DNA from: Sequoia sempervirens
Taxonomy: Eukaryota; Streptophyta; Pinopsida; Cupressales; Cupressaceae
Direction of reading: 5' to 3'
NCBI GenBank assembly: GCA_007258455.2
Contig: VDFB02321288.1
Location: forward strand, 1-64,000
DNA: 64,000 nt
Shown: positions 25,101 through 35,360 of the stretch, in pieces
Position numbering within the stretch: the first letter of the stretch is position 1
Layout: each line of letters begins with the position of its first letter
Made by a program: the position numbers and the translations under genes
Notes under the pieces: generated by a model
Databases searched by the model: none
What the model saw: the letters and a program-made list of their open reading frames with translations, nothing else
What the model was told of the DNA's origin: nothing

Positions 25101-25842
25101 CATAGTCATATACTACATTGTATGTTGGGTGTTGAAGGTGTGCAACCATATACATGTAACCCCTTGGCATGGTGGATGGCAGATTAAAAAAAAGAATTTG
25201 GCACAAGGAATAAACTATTTTCTTGACGTAATTAGCAAAGTAATTCATGGGGAAAGGCTCCTATTCATATTTGTCAATTTTTATTTGTTTCCTAGATTTC
25301 CCAACCCTAGGACTTGCAGTATGCATGGGAAACATTGTTAACCTAAACATAGCATTTGTGTTCTCATATTCTTTTCTGAAAGTGTTGAGGTCAATGGGAA
25401 TCATATCCTGACTCCACTCATGCAACTTAAAGATTTATGCAATCTCCTCTTTGGTTATCTTAACCATTTCTACACTATCATATGCCCTGATCACCCTTGA
25501 GACAGGATCATATCTCATAGCTATATCTTTCAATAAATCCACATCCATGTATACATTGGGCATGACTAACTTCCCCATACCCAATCTCTAGGTGTTGCAA
25601 ATGGGAACTCCACAATTTCTATTCCCAAACCATTTTTGGAATATTTTCCAACCTGTGTATGGCACATCAACATCCTTGATATAGTGATGCTTGTCAAGCA
25701 ACCCCTCTTTAATTTTAGGGCCATAAAATAGAGCTATTCCCTTAGCCTTTTTGTTGGTTGATGGTTTCAATTGGTCAATGATATCTTGGGAAAGAGGTCT
25801 TGATGTGGTTTCGTAACTAGAAACTTGAGCCTTGGGAGCCAT
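22147..25842 (-). pseudogene. LTR-encoded ORF, copy 1 (unrecognised protein)
   Basis: This minus-strand coding sequence of about 1,230 codons starts at MAPKAQVSSYETTSRPLSQD and lies wholly inside the LTR of G, about 390 bp after its TATA box. Recognisable blocks in order are KIKEGLLDKHHYIKD and YTGWKIFQKWFGN (N-terminus), VEMVKITKEEIA plus IFKLHEWSQDM (about 25450), PRGYMYMVAHLQHPTYN with WVRLWWYSLLIHMFLYKG (about 25100), VNPHALPRDVPLRIGFLEIMR (about 24650), RNHDLEGFIVALKEKNRSGS (about 24450), a Pro/Ser-rich linker (about 23900), and a Lys/Glu-rich, probably coiled-coil C-terminal third. The VEMVKITREEIA-IFKL block faintly recalls plant mobile-domain or retroelement-associated proteins, but I cannot assign it. 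It has no gag zinc knuckle, protease, RT or integrase motif. Several stops break it, some shared with copy 2. Confidence 0.75.
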
Positions 25843-26231
25843 TGGTAACAGGTACGCTCAAACTAATCTATGGTTTCGAAACTAGAGAGGTTCAAAACCT
25901 AGCCTTTTGTTTAAAACCTAGGGAACAGTTTGAATGTAGAAATTCAACAATTATGATAGAATTTCAAATCTTATAAGCAATTCAAACCACTATAAAACAA
26001 CCTAATGGCTTGCAGAATAATTTGATCACAAGATACAATGAACCTCTACCCTAATCCAAGGCAATTTAAAGAAAACACAAAAAAAAATGTTTGTTTTCAC
26101 TTACAACTTTTTCACTTGAATAAAACCCTAATTTCAATTGCCTTGAACTCTAAAATGTTCACTTCGATCTCCTGGATGCTTTAAAACTCATTTTCAATCT
26201 TCAATTATGCAAAAAAAATATTTTATGTGCC

Positions 26232-26239
26232 TTTATATC
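26232..26239 (-). promoter_or_regulatory. TATA box in left LTR of G
   Basis: The minus strand reads CGATATAAAGGCAC. In the right LTR the matching site (42325-42332) has become CTTTAGATCGG, so the TATA core is lost there. Confidence 0.5.
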
Positions 26240-26535
26240 GTATTTGGGTGGGTCTCTATGTCATTTCCACCATTACTGCTTACTCGTGCAAAGCAGAATG
26301 ACTCCCATGGCCACATCTTCAATTTTGAATGTCAAATGTTGATTACATTGTGAGATGGTGTGTTGGACAACTCAGATTGAGAACAAAGTTTGAATTTATG
26401 TCGCCATTGCCCACTTATCCCATGCCAATAACGTTTCACCATCTGGAGTGTTGACTCGTTCATTCTGTGGGCTCCACCTTCTATTTCTGAGTGACAGGAG
26501 AATCCACCGTGGTGATTTCATGCTAGTCCTACTAC

Positions 26536-26880
26536 TTTTCATAAAACATTATTTTATTCCTATAGGCTAGTAGGGAATGTTTGAGATTAAATCTCAACAA
26601 TGCATCTCAACCGCCGACTTAAAAGCATATAGTGTTGGATATGTGAGTGAAGACCAGGCCCCACGCCTGCAACAGTACACATGTCTTCAGCCCGCTAACC
26701 CCACTGCTTTTCATAAAACATTATTTTATTCATGCGGTGGTAGTGGGGAACGACTAAGATCAAATCTATAGATCCAACCGTCAGAAAATCTGCACATGTG
26801 AAAAAGTTAGTCTTAGAGAAAGGGGACCAACTAGGTCGACAGGACCAAGACCAATGGGATTAAAGACTTAAGACTTAAGA
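26536..26880 (-). repeat. 172-bp subrepeats in U3 of G
   Basis: TTTTCATAAAACATTATTTT begins at 26536 and again at 26708. Both are followed by a diverged AGTRGGRAAYG...AGAT(T/C)AAATCT block. The right LTR shows the same pair at 42630 and 42803, so the duplication predates insertion. Subrepeats in U3 usually carry enhancer sites. Confidence 0.75.
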
Positions 26881-27397
26881 CTTCAGCCATTTTTAGTGGG
26901 AAATATTTCACCCGACCTAGGAAATATTAAAGCGATGGTTTAGCATATGACGACCGATAAACCTAGACCAAGGGGCCAGTGACAATATGTTTCTGATGGC
27001 TTAAATCATGACTCAAGTGACCTGCAACTAGGTATAGCAAGTCAACGAAGGAATAGAATGTCTAGGGAAAAGGAATTATGAATTTGAAATGAGGGTTTTT
27101 GATCCAAAACCCTAAACCCAACCCTAGGGCATAAACACAATGGATAATGACAAGGCAAGGAACCAGTGCAATATTTTCAAAATTTAGAGGCTCTGCTAGT
27201 GGGTCTTGCTCAGGGGCACATACCCCTGGCAAGTATGGCGAGAATTCAGATCTCAAGGTTGAAGCAAACCAACATAGAGAAACAAAAAATCAAGGAGCTT
27301 TCTAGGATAGGGCAAACAGACACAACCGGAAGCAAACACACCAAACCTATATACAATAATTACAAGAATGTGCAGTGTACATGGAAAACAACCTATT

Positions 27398-28460
27398 TCA
27401 AGAGAAATAGGGCTTCAAGAATTGTCCATGTACTAGAAGCTCAAGAAGTTCACCTGTTAATAATTGCAAAAAGTATGAATCCTTTCCATGTGTATCTGCA
27501 ATCAGATATGGGCCTAGCCACAAAGGGTCAAATTTTCCATGTTTTCCTTTATCCTCTGACCTTGTGTTCCACATCAGGACCATGCTTCCCACTTCAAACT
27601 TCTTTTCAATGGATTTATTATCATATAGACTCTTAACTTGAAGCTAGAGATTTTCATTTATTTTATGAGCTTCTCTTCTGGTTTCATCAAGCTCAGTTAA
27701 CTCCATTCTATGTTGCATCTCATCACAGATATATGTGTCATATTCTTGAACAAACTTGTACATTTTCAACAATTTGTTGTGAGGTATCCTCACTTCTATG
27801 CCATAAACAAGATTGAATGGATATTTTCCAATAAATTTCTTGACAATAATCCTATAAGCCCATAATGCAAGCTGTAACTTTGAATCCCATGCCTTTTTAT
27901 TCTTCTCAATCATTCATTTGATGATCTTCATCAAACTCTTATTGTTGGATTCTACTTGTCCATTTCCTTGGGGATGGTAAGGGGATGAGTAAGAGAAATG
28001 CATTCCATGCTTACTGCAAAAATCAATGAATTCCTCTGATCTGAAACACATGGCATTGCCAGAAATAATCTTTTTTGGGACTCCAAATTTGCTCAATATG
28101 TTGTTCATAAAAAATTCAATCACTAATTTACTTGTTTCATTCCTTGTGGGGATTATTTCCACCCACTTTGTAAAATAGTCTATTGCAACAAGTATCCAAG
28201 AGTTCCCCCCACTACACTTCTCTGACATTTCTCTAATAAAGTCAATGCCCCATTGTTGAAAAGGAGCCTAAATTGAAATCGATTTGAGTAGCAGATTGCT
28301 TGAGAATTTCAACTTGCCAGTGAATCTTTGGCATGCATCACATTTCTTGAAAAATCTATGAGCATCCTTAAACACAGTTGGCTACCAAAATCCTGCTCTT
28401 AGTATTTTATTAGCAGTGGTCTTTGCCATGTAATGACCTCCACATGCTCCATTGTGCATT
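27398..28460 (-). pseudogene. Gypsy integrase of element G
   Basis: The minus strand reads an HHCC zinc-binding domain (HNGACGGHY ... CDACQRFTGK, about 28460-28330). Next is the catalytic core: WGIDFIRE with the first Asp, then ISGNAMCF, where the second catalytic Asp is Gly, then QGNGQVESNNKS with the Glu. The C-terminal GPY/F-type module follows (VGSMVLMWN, LWLGPYLI, GQFLKPYFS). Stops occur at about 28270, 27911 and 27640. Integrase inserts the cDNA copy into the chromosome. It lies last in pol, after RNase H, which identifies Ty3/gypsy. Confidence 0.93.
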
Positions 28461-28790
28461 TCATTTAGAAGTTCTTATGTCTGATCTCCATCCACACACC
28501 TCAGCAATACACCCTCTAGGCTTCTCCACCAAAGTTCATTATCAATAATGATGTATTTAATAGCCTACAACTTTAAGGTTATTTTCTCATTATTAGGCAT
28601 TCCTTCAGGACATTGCATAGTCTACAAGTATTCCACAATTCTCCTATACCATGCACAGGTCTGCATGTCACACATAGGTGCAACATTTACATGTTATACT
28701 TGATTTATTTGGTTTGCTTCTAAGTTGGTTTTAGCCATCAACTTATCCAAACCTTGACCTCTTACCAGTTTTACAATCTGAATATCAATA

Positions 28791-29393
28791 TTAAACTCCT
28801 AGATCTTGTTGATCCATATGCATCTTCGGCCTGTGGTTTCTTGCTGGGTAAAAATATCCTTGACTATAATAATATGCCACCATAGTTTCTCCCATTAGAT
28901 ATGTTCTAAATTTTTTTACAGCCTTAACTAATGCATAGGCTTTCTTTTCTGTCATGTCATACTTAAGCTCAGTAGCTTGCAAAGACTTGTTGAAGAAAGA
29001 AATAGGTTTCTCAAAGCCTTCATTGTTTTTTTGCAGTAGTACTCCTGCCACTGTATTAAACAAAGCAAAAGTAAATAATTGAAATGGCTTTGAGTAATCT
29101 AGAGACTTGAGTATAGAATCCTCCTTGATGGCATGCTTTATATCTTGAAAGGCTTTGGTGGGCTCTTCTATCCATGCTATCTTTTTTCCCTTCTTCAACA
29201 TTTTGGAGATAGGTCTGACAATGTCAACAAAGTTGGGGATAAATCTTCTCACAAAATTGATTTTCCCAAAGAAGGATTGAATTCCCTTTACATTTTTAGG
29301 CTGTGGGATTTTATCTATTGCTTCCACATGCTCAGGATCAATCCTGACCCCATCTTTAGAGACAATGTGCCCTAAAATAATACTTAACCCCAA
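28791..29393 (-). pseudogene. RNase H (gypsy type) and RT thumb of element G
   Basis: The translation begins ILGHIVSKDGVRIDPEHVEA and continues with IPQPKNVKGIQSFFGKINF and RRFIPNFVDIVRPIS, the conserved RT connection, followed by KAFQDIKHAI. The RNase H core (FQLFTFALFNTVAGVLLQ, KPISFFNKSLQATELKYD, EKKAYALVKAVKKFRTYL) follows. The first catalytic Asp, expected in a TDAS-type position, is not visible (TFALF). The C-terminus is frameshifted near 28870. Confidence 0.88.
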
Positions 29394-29421
29394 AAATGCA
29401 TTTCTTAGGATTCAAGGAAAT

Positions 29422-30377
29422 TCAATATTCCAATGCTCTAACAAATATCTTCTCCAAATGTGTACAATGATCCTCTTCCTTTTTTCTATGTTTCGTGAGT
29501 TCATCTTGGTAAATGGACAAGAATAAATCGCTAAAGTCAACAAATGCCACATCCATGGCTCTCTGAGATATAGCACCAACATTGATTAGACCAAAGGGAA
29601 TTCTTACATACACATAGGTTCCCCATGGTGTAGTGAAAGCAGTCTTATATTGTCCAGATTCTCTTACCATAACTTGGTTATAACTTGAGAAGCCATCCAT
29701 CATGGATAACAACTCACACCCTGTCACCTTTTGCAACATAGCCTCCATATTAGGCAGTGGGTAATTATCTTTCAAGGATGATACATTCAAGTTTCTAAAA
29801 TCCACACATAGTCTCAGGTCACCATTCTTCTTCCTAACTAAACCAAATTAGAAACCTATGAAGAATGTCTTATAGGCTTGATAATTCCAGAATCCCTTAA
29901 TTTCACGTGTTCTTGCATTTTAAGCTGCAATGTTGGATTTATTGGCCTTTACTTCTGCCTAAAAGGTTTGGCATATGGTTTCAAGGGTATCTCATGTTGA
30001 AAAATATCTTCCCTATAAGATTTTAGGTCATCATATGACCAAGCAAACACATGTCTATATTTTATTAGCAAAGCAATCAACATGGTTATGATATGTGGTT
30101 TCATTTTCTTCCCTATATATACCTTCTTAGGAGCATTCTCAGTTCCAAGATTAATCTCTTCCAAATCTTCCTTGTGAGTAGGTGTCTGCTTAGCATTTGT
30201 CTTAGTAGGGAAACCAAAAACCATTTCCAATGCAACCAACCCCTTAGGAATCTTGTTTTTTTTCAATTGGATAACTTCATTTCCAAACAATGCCTCTTTA
30301 CCATCAACCTCCACCACCAGTGCACCAAAGTCTATTTCCCGACTTTCATATTGATCAATACATTGGAAGAATTTCAA
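29422..30377 (-). pseudogene. Reverse transcriptase of element G
   Basis: The N-terminal linker (MKFFQCIDQYESREIDFGAL ... HVFAWSYDDLKSYREDI, with HEIPLKPYAKPFRQK) is followed after stops by the RT fingers and palm. These read LRLCVDFRNLNVSSLKDNYP, LPNMEAMLQKVTGCELLSMM, DGFSSYNQV, KTAFTTPWGTYVYVRIPFGL, and then IYQDELT. The last motif should be YxDD; here the second Asp is Glu. Two stops lie between 29800 and 29950. The SMMDGFSSYNQ motif retains the first catalytic Asp. Confidence 0.93.
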
Positions 30378-30410
30378 AATATCTTTATTATCATCAAATA
30401 CTTTCCAATT

Positions 30411-30857
30411 TCAAATATTATCAGGTACTGTAGGCCGAGTTTGTACCTCTACTTTTGAAATACCAGCAAAAGTGATATCATCTGGTTTGAAAGCAATGTT
30501 TGCTAGCAAATTTTCCATCACATTCCTTCCTCTCTCTAGCCAATCAATGTTAAATGCATCAAAAGCTACAATGGTATCCCAAACTGCATTCCTATATTTC
30601 TTAAGTCTTTTATTTTTGGAAATGAACCTAGACCTAACTTGGGATACCAATAATTTAGAATCACCCAACACTTTTAGCATTTTAATGCCATGCTTTGAAG
30701 CTAACCTTAAACCAAGTAGCAAAGCTTCATATTCAGCCACATTGTTTGTGTAGGTGAATTTCAACAAGAAAGAGTATTTGAATGTCTTACCTTGTGGGGA
30801 TATTAGGATAACTCCTACACTTGAGCCTTCCTCAGAACAAGCTCCATCAAAATACAT
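30411..30857 (-). pseudogene. Additional RNase H domain of element G, between PR and RT
   Basis: The frame reads MYFDGACSEEGSSVGVILIS, then YTNNVAEYEALLLGLRLASK, then VLGDSKLLVSQV and a basic tail. Asp, Glu and Asp of the RNase H active site (YFDGA, NNVAEYEALL, VLGDSK) are all present. TNNVAEYEALL is characteristic of the archaeal/plant-like RNase H class found as a second RNase H in Tat/Ogre-lineage gypsy elements. There it follows the first RNase H. Here it sits upstream of RT. The open frame has no stop over 148 codons, making it the best preserved domain in the element. Confidence 0.85.
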
Positions 30858-30872
30858 GGTCTGTAGAGCATA

Positions 30873-31610
30873 TTATTGTGACACATCAATGACTTCTCTA
30901 TCAAGTGGTGCAGGTCGCGCTTCTGCTTCCTGTTGTAATTCTTCAACTCTAAAAGTATCCAAACTAGTATCCACAAAATGAATTCTCACTGGTTTTTCTA
31001 CATACTCAATCATATGGAGAGCTCTTGATTCTCTAACAATATTTACATCCTTTTCATCAATGGAAAATGTAGTATATGATAAATCACATTGCATGCCCCC
31101 ACCCATGGATGCACTCCATTATCTTGAAAACAACATTCCATAGTTTGGCGAAATGTCAACTACTGTGACACTCATGTATAATTCCTTCTCAAGGAATGTT
31201 GCAAGATTGTATGGGACCCTATTAATTACTCCTATGACCTATACTTCTCTTGAATTCATAGCATAACACTTTCCATAAGTGATATCAATTTTTAGACCCA
31301 TTTCCTTCATAATTTCCACTGGCATAACATTAGAAGAGGCTCTTGAATCAATCATGTAGTTCTTGAGAAACTTCCCATCAATAATCAAACTCAAAAAAAA
31401 TGGGTTGACCTGACTTGGGCATGCAGTAATTGTTGTTCCCAAGTATATTTGAGGGTTTTCACTAATTACTCCCTCCACTTCATCACTCTTTTCTTGAATT
31501 TTGCTCACTTTGTGTGGATCAATCACCATCTTGTCATTAAAGGCCATAACTACACTGTTAATAAGGGAAGCTTCCTTGTTTTTATGTTCATAAATCCTCA
31601 TCATCTCCAA
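30873..31610 (-). pseudogene. Aspartic protease of element G
   Basis: The frame contains NPFFLSLIIDGKFLKNYMID followed by SRASSNVMPVEIMKEMGL, the retropepsin active-site region, with the conserved D-S-G reading D-S-R. A second block (PYNLATFLEKELYMSVTVVD; GMLF; WSASMGGGMQCDLSYTTFSI) follows after a stop. The protease would process the Gag-Pol polyprotein. It lies between gag and the extra RNase H. Confidence 0.85.
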
Positions 31611-31702
31611 TAATGGGACTGTAACCTTAACCTAAGACAACATTTGAAACATTTCCATAGAAGCATACTTTGGTAACTCAGGAAGTATTACATCCTTGTC
31701 CA

Positions 31703-34255
31703 TTATCTTACCATTTTTTTTTCACCCTTTTCAACACTATGTTTTTGATCTTTAGCCTTTATAGCTGGAGAAATAACTTCCTCATTTATCTTGATCATGT
31801 CAACCTTTTTAGCCCAAATTCTAGCTCCTTTACTTTCTTTGGGTTTTGCCTCCTCTTTCTTGGTTTCTGTCTTGGTCCCTTTATCATCTACCTTCTTTTC
31901 TTTGATGAACATGCTGCTAGGATTACCCTGATCACCATTCACAACTCTGTTTCTCAAATGATAAGTATTCCTTGCTTGAGTAGCCAATGTAATTGTCATA
32001 TTTTGGATTTCTTCATTTGATGGTCTTCTCAGACAAATGTCATCTGATTCAAGATTGTAAATGTTGCAATCATTATCTCTCTCTTCATTTGAGAACACTT
32101 GTTGATGGTATACACTCACTTCCTGCCTTTGCACATCCACATCACCTTTACAAGGCTCATCATCAAAATAATAATCATTGTAGGTGAAGTCTGATGTAGT
32201 CATGAGCACATTCACTATTTCATCTTGATCCTGAGGGGGATCAAAATCTCCTTGATCATCTTGTAACTCCTCTACAAATCTTGCAGTAGCACATTGTTGT
32301 GATGAATGAGGTAATTGACATACTATGCACCATGGAAAATCTTCAGTGACATTCGTAGAATGCTTTTGCAATGGGTCAGGTGTGCCTTGAGCTTGGAATT
32401 TTTTTTGATTGTTGTGAATTGACTTTCTAGTGTGCTAATTAGTGTGATAGGGATAATCTTGCAACCTAGGTGGCCTATCATTTCTTTGGAACTGAGGTTT
32501 CTCATTCATTGCCACCTTTTGTAACAAACTAACAATCTAATCCAATTTTTCATCAAGAGCTGCAACTTTACCAACTCTCTCATTTTGAACTCTAGGATTC
32601 TTCAAATTTTTAGGTTCATCTCTTCTCCCTACCTTTCCCAATACTTTTCTATTGCTTTCTATGTGGACTGTCATTTTATAAGCATCTCTCATATTATGTG
32701 GATCTTTGTCTCTAAGTAACACATCTTTGAATCAAATGCATTACAACACACCACTAAGCATGCACTCTCATTCGACCTTAAATAAGCTGGAATTTTATTC
32801 ATATCCTTTTGAAACCTTACATTAAATTCATTCACCATTTCATTCCTGTCCTTTTGTGATATTGTTGAAGTCATTTAGCATAAACCTAGGATCAGTTTTG
32901 TCTCCATATTGCTCTCTAAAAACTCCATAGAAAGCATCTTTTGAATCAATGTTTGCATCAAGAAAGCTTCTATACCAATCTCTAGCATCTTTAGTCAATG
33001 ATTGCATGAAATAATTCATTGCAACATCATCATCCCAAAGCTAAAAATCTTCAAAAAAACTCTAAAAAGCTTTCAGATGATCTTCACCACTAAATGCATT
33101 GTTACTGGTGAACTTAGGTAAATGTTTTCTTGCATTATCAAGAACAAGATTTGGATAGCCTGGGATTGTATCAAAGTATAATTGCCTATATCTATCAGAA
33201 TGCATTTGTCTTCTTGCAAAGGGTCCCTCTTGTTCATTTTGGTTGTCATGATTCCTTCTCCTATCATAATTATTTTTAGGCCTTCTAGTGTCAACCACTC
33301 TTGGTTGGGAATCATCTTGATCATGTTGTTGAGTTGTCCTAGCCCTATTTTTTGGATGTGAATATGGGGTGGTATGGTTTGTATTGGACAAAGGGTTATC
33401 ATTCAAATGGGGATTTGAAGATGATGCATGAGGATGAGGGATTTAGGTTTTAGGAACAAAATTCTTTATGGTAGATTCTAAGAAACCTAGTTTCTTCTTC
33501 ATCTCAGTGTTCATAGCTAACAGTCCCATCTCATTCACTCTTTTTTGTAATTTATCATTTTATTTTATTAACCTATCAACCAATGAAACAATATTATTTT
33601 TTGGTGTGTCCCTCTAAGAGGAACCTTCCTCATTTATCTTTATACCCCCAACTGGTTTCTTTCCCTTATCAACAATCTGGGAAACAACATTTGTACTACT
33701 AGGGACATGATCAACTGCAATAGAAGCATTCACAGTAGGATTGATCCATGTATTTACACAAGAATTGTTTTTTGAGGCAGTTATAGGCTCCCTACGTACA
33801 ACCTCTTTAATTATAGGACCAGTTGTATGGGTAGATTGAGCTGCTAACTGTTCTAGTTCTTTCATTTGCTCAACTTTTCTTTGCAGCATGTCTCTCTCAA
33901 CCATAGCTTCCCTTATCCTTTCTTGTTTCTCGTTATCTCTCCTTCTCCTTGAATCGTCTAATATTAATGCTTCTTTTCTAAGTTGTTGACCATTATTGAA
34001 GATTTCATCCTCTCCTGGTAAGTTGGTATTAGAATATGATGTCTCTACAATTCCACCATAGTTATGGGCATATTCATCCAACCCTATCAACAAGTCTTGA
34101 GGAAGAGGAGTATTTGTGTTATAAGCTAAGGCCAAATTCCCTACAAACCTAGCACGACTAGCATTTACATTATCTTGTTGTATCCTTTCCCTCTCTCTTC
34201 TTTGTTTAGCTATTAATCCTTGATTTGAATGTTGCTCACTCACAACATATTTCAT
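31703..34255 (-). pseudogene. gag of element G
   Basis: From the N-terminus (34255): MKYVVSEQHSNQGLIAKQRR and a Glu/Arg/Gln-rich coiled region (about 33900), then a charged linker (about 33300). The retrotransposon gag core follows: RKHLPKFTSNNAFSGEDHLK, VAMNYFMQSLTKDARDWYRS, FREQYGDKTDPRFMLNDFNN (33130-32870). Then comes a zinc knuckle CIVCQLPHSSQQC (C-x2-C-x3-H-x4-C, about 32320) and a Lys/Glu-rich tail. Several stops and frameshifts occur between 33060 and 32450. Gag forms the virus-like particle, and the knuckle packages RNA. A further ORF with 85 codons (34255-34512) just upstream, rich in Lys, may be an N-terminal extension. Confidence 0.88.
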
Positions 34256-34892
34256 TATAACTTGTCCTCTTTTAGGAGAAGCGTTAAGTATAACAAGTTC
34301 CTTTCATGTTTAGAACTAGAATTAGAACAAATTTCATGCTCAGGAGTTGGATGAGGAGTAGACTTACTTGTTCTTGAATCCTTTGCTTTCCATTTTTCAT
34401 GAGTGTTCTTTGGAAATTCTCCCTCCAATCTTTGCTCTAGATTTTTCTTCATATTGGCATGGGTTCCTTGCATTTTTTCTTGTACTTTCTTTGCTCTTAT
34501 CAACCTCTTCAATTTTCTTCAATTTTTCTGCTTAATGTCTTTGATAACTTTGGGTATTGGCACACACTGGTGTAGAGACTTTAAAGTCACCACCCAAATT
34601 TATTGGGATGAATTTATAGCAATTGTGCTAAGAGTTTATGAATTTTTTTACAAGACCCTTCACATTTATATGAAATTTAACATTGATCTTTACGAGCTCA
34701 AATAGGCTTTTGCAAATATGAAGCAATTTTGGTTAAACTTTGAGCAATGAATTCTAAACACAGAAATGGTAGAAAACAAATCCAAGCAATGGTTAACAAA
34801 AAATTCAAATAAACAGACTTTGAGGATAAACAATACTATAAATCATAGTGATCCTAGACAAGGCACTTTGGAGAACAAATATTATATCAAAC

Positions 34893-34915
34893 TTCGATCC
34901 CTAGTAGATTCTCCA
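34893..34915 (-). promoter_or_regulatory. Primer-binding site of element G
   Basis: Three bases inside the right LTR, the plus strand reads TTCGATCCCTAG followed by TAGATTCTCCA. This has the exact layout of a tRNA 3' end: T-loop TTCGATC, five stem bases, seven acceptor bases, discriminator T, CCA. The minus strand is therefore a 23-nt primer-binding site. I cannot name the tRNA with confidence; it is not the initiator-Met type used by most copia elements. Confidence 0.75.
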
Positions 34916-35360
34916 ATTTGTTGGTTGTTTTAAAGAACCAAGCAAATCTCACCAAGCATCTATGAACTTTCCAAATTCAATTCTTGAGTACTCAGGAAGT
35001 GATTGGCCAATGAACGAGAGGAAGCTAGAATGATTCCCTCTTGCACTTTGGGCTCTACAAAACCTAGGAGGGTGATCCCACAATGTGCATCATGTAGTCT
35101 TTTAAAAAACTATATCACACATTGTATACTAATCAAATATATTCCCATTGAAATGCTAAATAAATGAAATCCTTTAAGAAATTGGTAATTCCTTAAAGAG
35201 GATTAAACACCTAAAGCTGAGAATACCACATAATACCAACTACACACAAAATAAATTGATTGTAAATTTTTTTATGAATATTGTTCTCAAATTGAAACAT
35301 GAGAACCATAGGAAATGCACTAACACATATTAGATCAGTGTCTTATCTTAGGGAAGGTAG

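Larger units (their letters stand above)
20815..27198 (-). repeat. 3' LTR of element G (6.4 kb)
   Basis: The boundaries come from comparison with the right copy. Plus-strand TATTGGTTGTTTTAAAG at 20815 matches TGTTGGTTGTTTTAAAG at 34919. Homology ends at 27198 (TTAGAGGCTCTGCTA) against 43285 (TTAGAGGCCCCACCA). On the minus strand the LTR has U3 (27198 down to about 26240) with a 172-bp subrepeat, a TATA box at 26232-26239, and about 5.4 kb of R-U5 that includes the coding sequence at 22147-25842. Most plant LTRs are 0.3-3 kb, so this is very long. Confidence 0.88.

Noticed and set aside
27166..27636. 156-codon plus-strand frame
   Set aside because: It overlaps the integrase C-terminus and LTR border on the other strand and has no family resemblance. 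It is an antisense shadow.
30093..30458. 121-codon plus-strand frame
   Set aside because: It is antisense to the RT N-terminal region and extra RNase H of G, with the composition expected of a complementary reading.
34893..34915. tRNA gene end
   Set aside because: Only the 3' portion is tRNA-like and it lies exactly at the LTR/interior border, so it is a primer-binding site.
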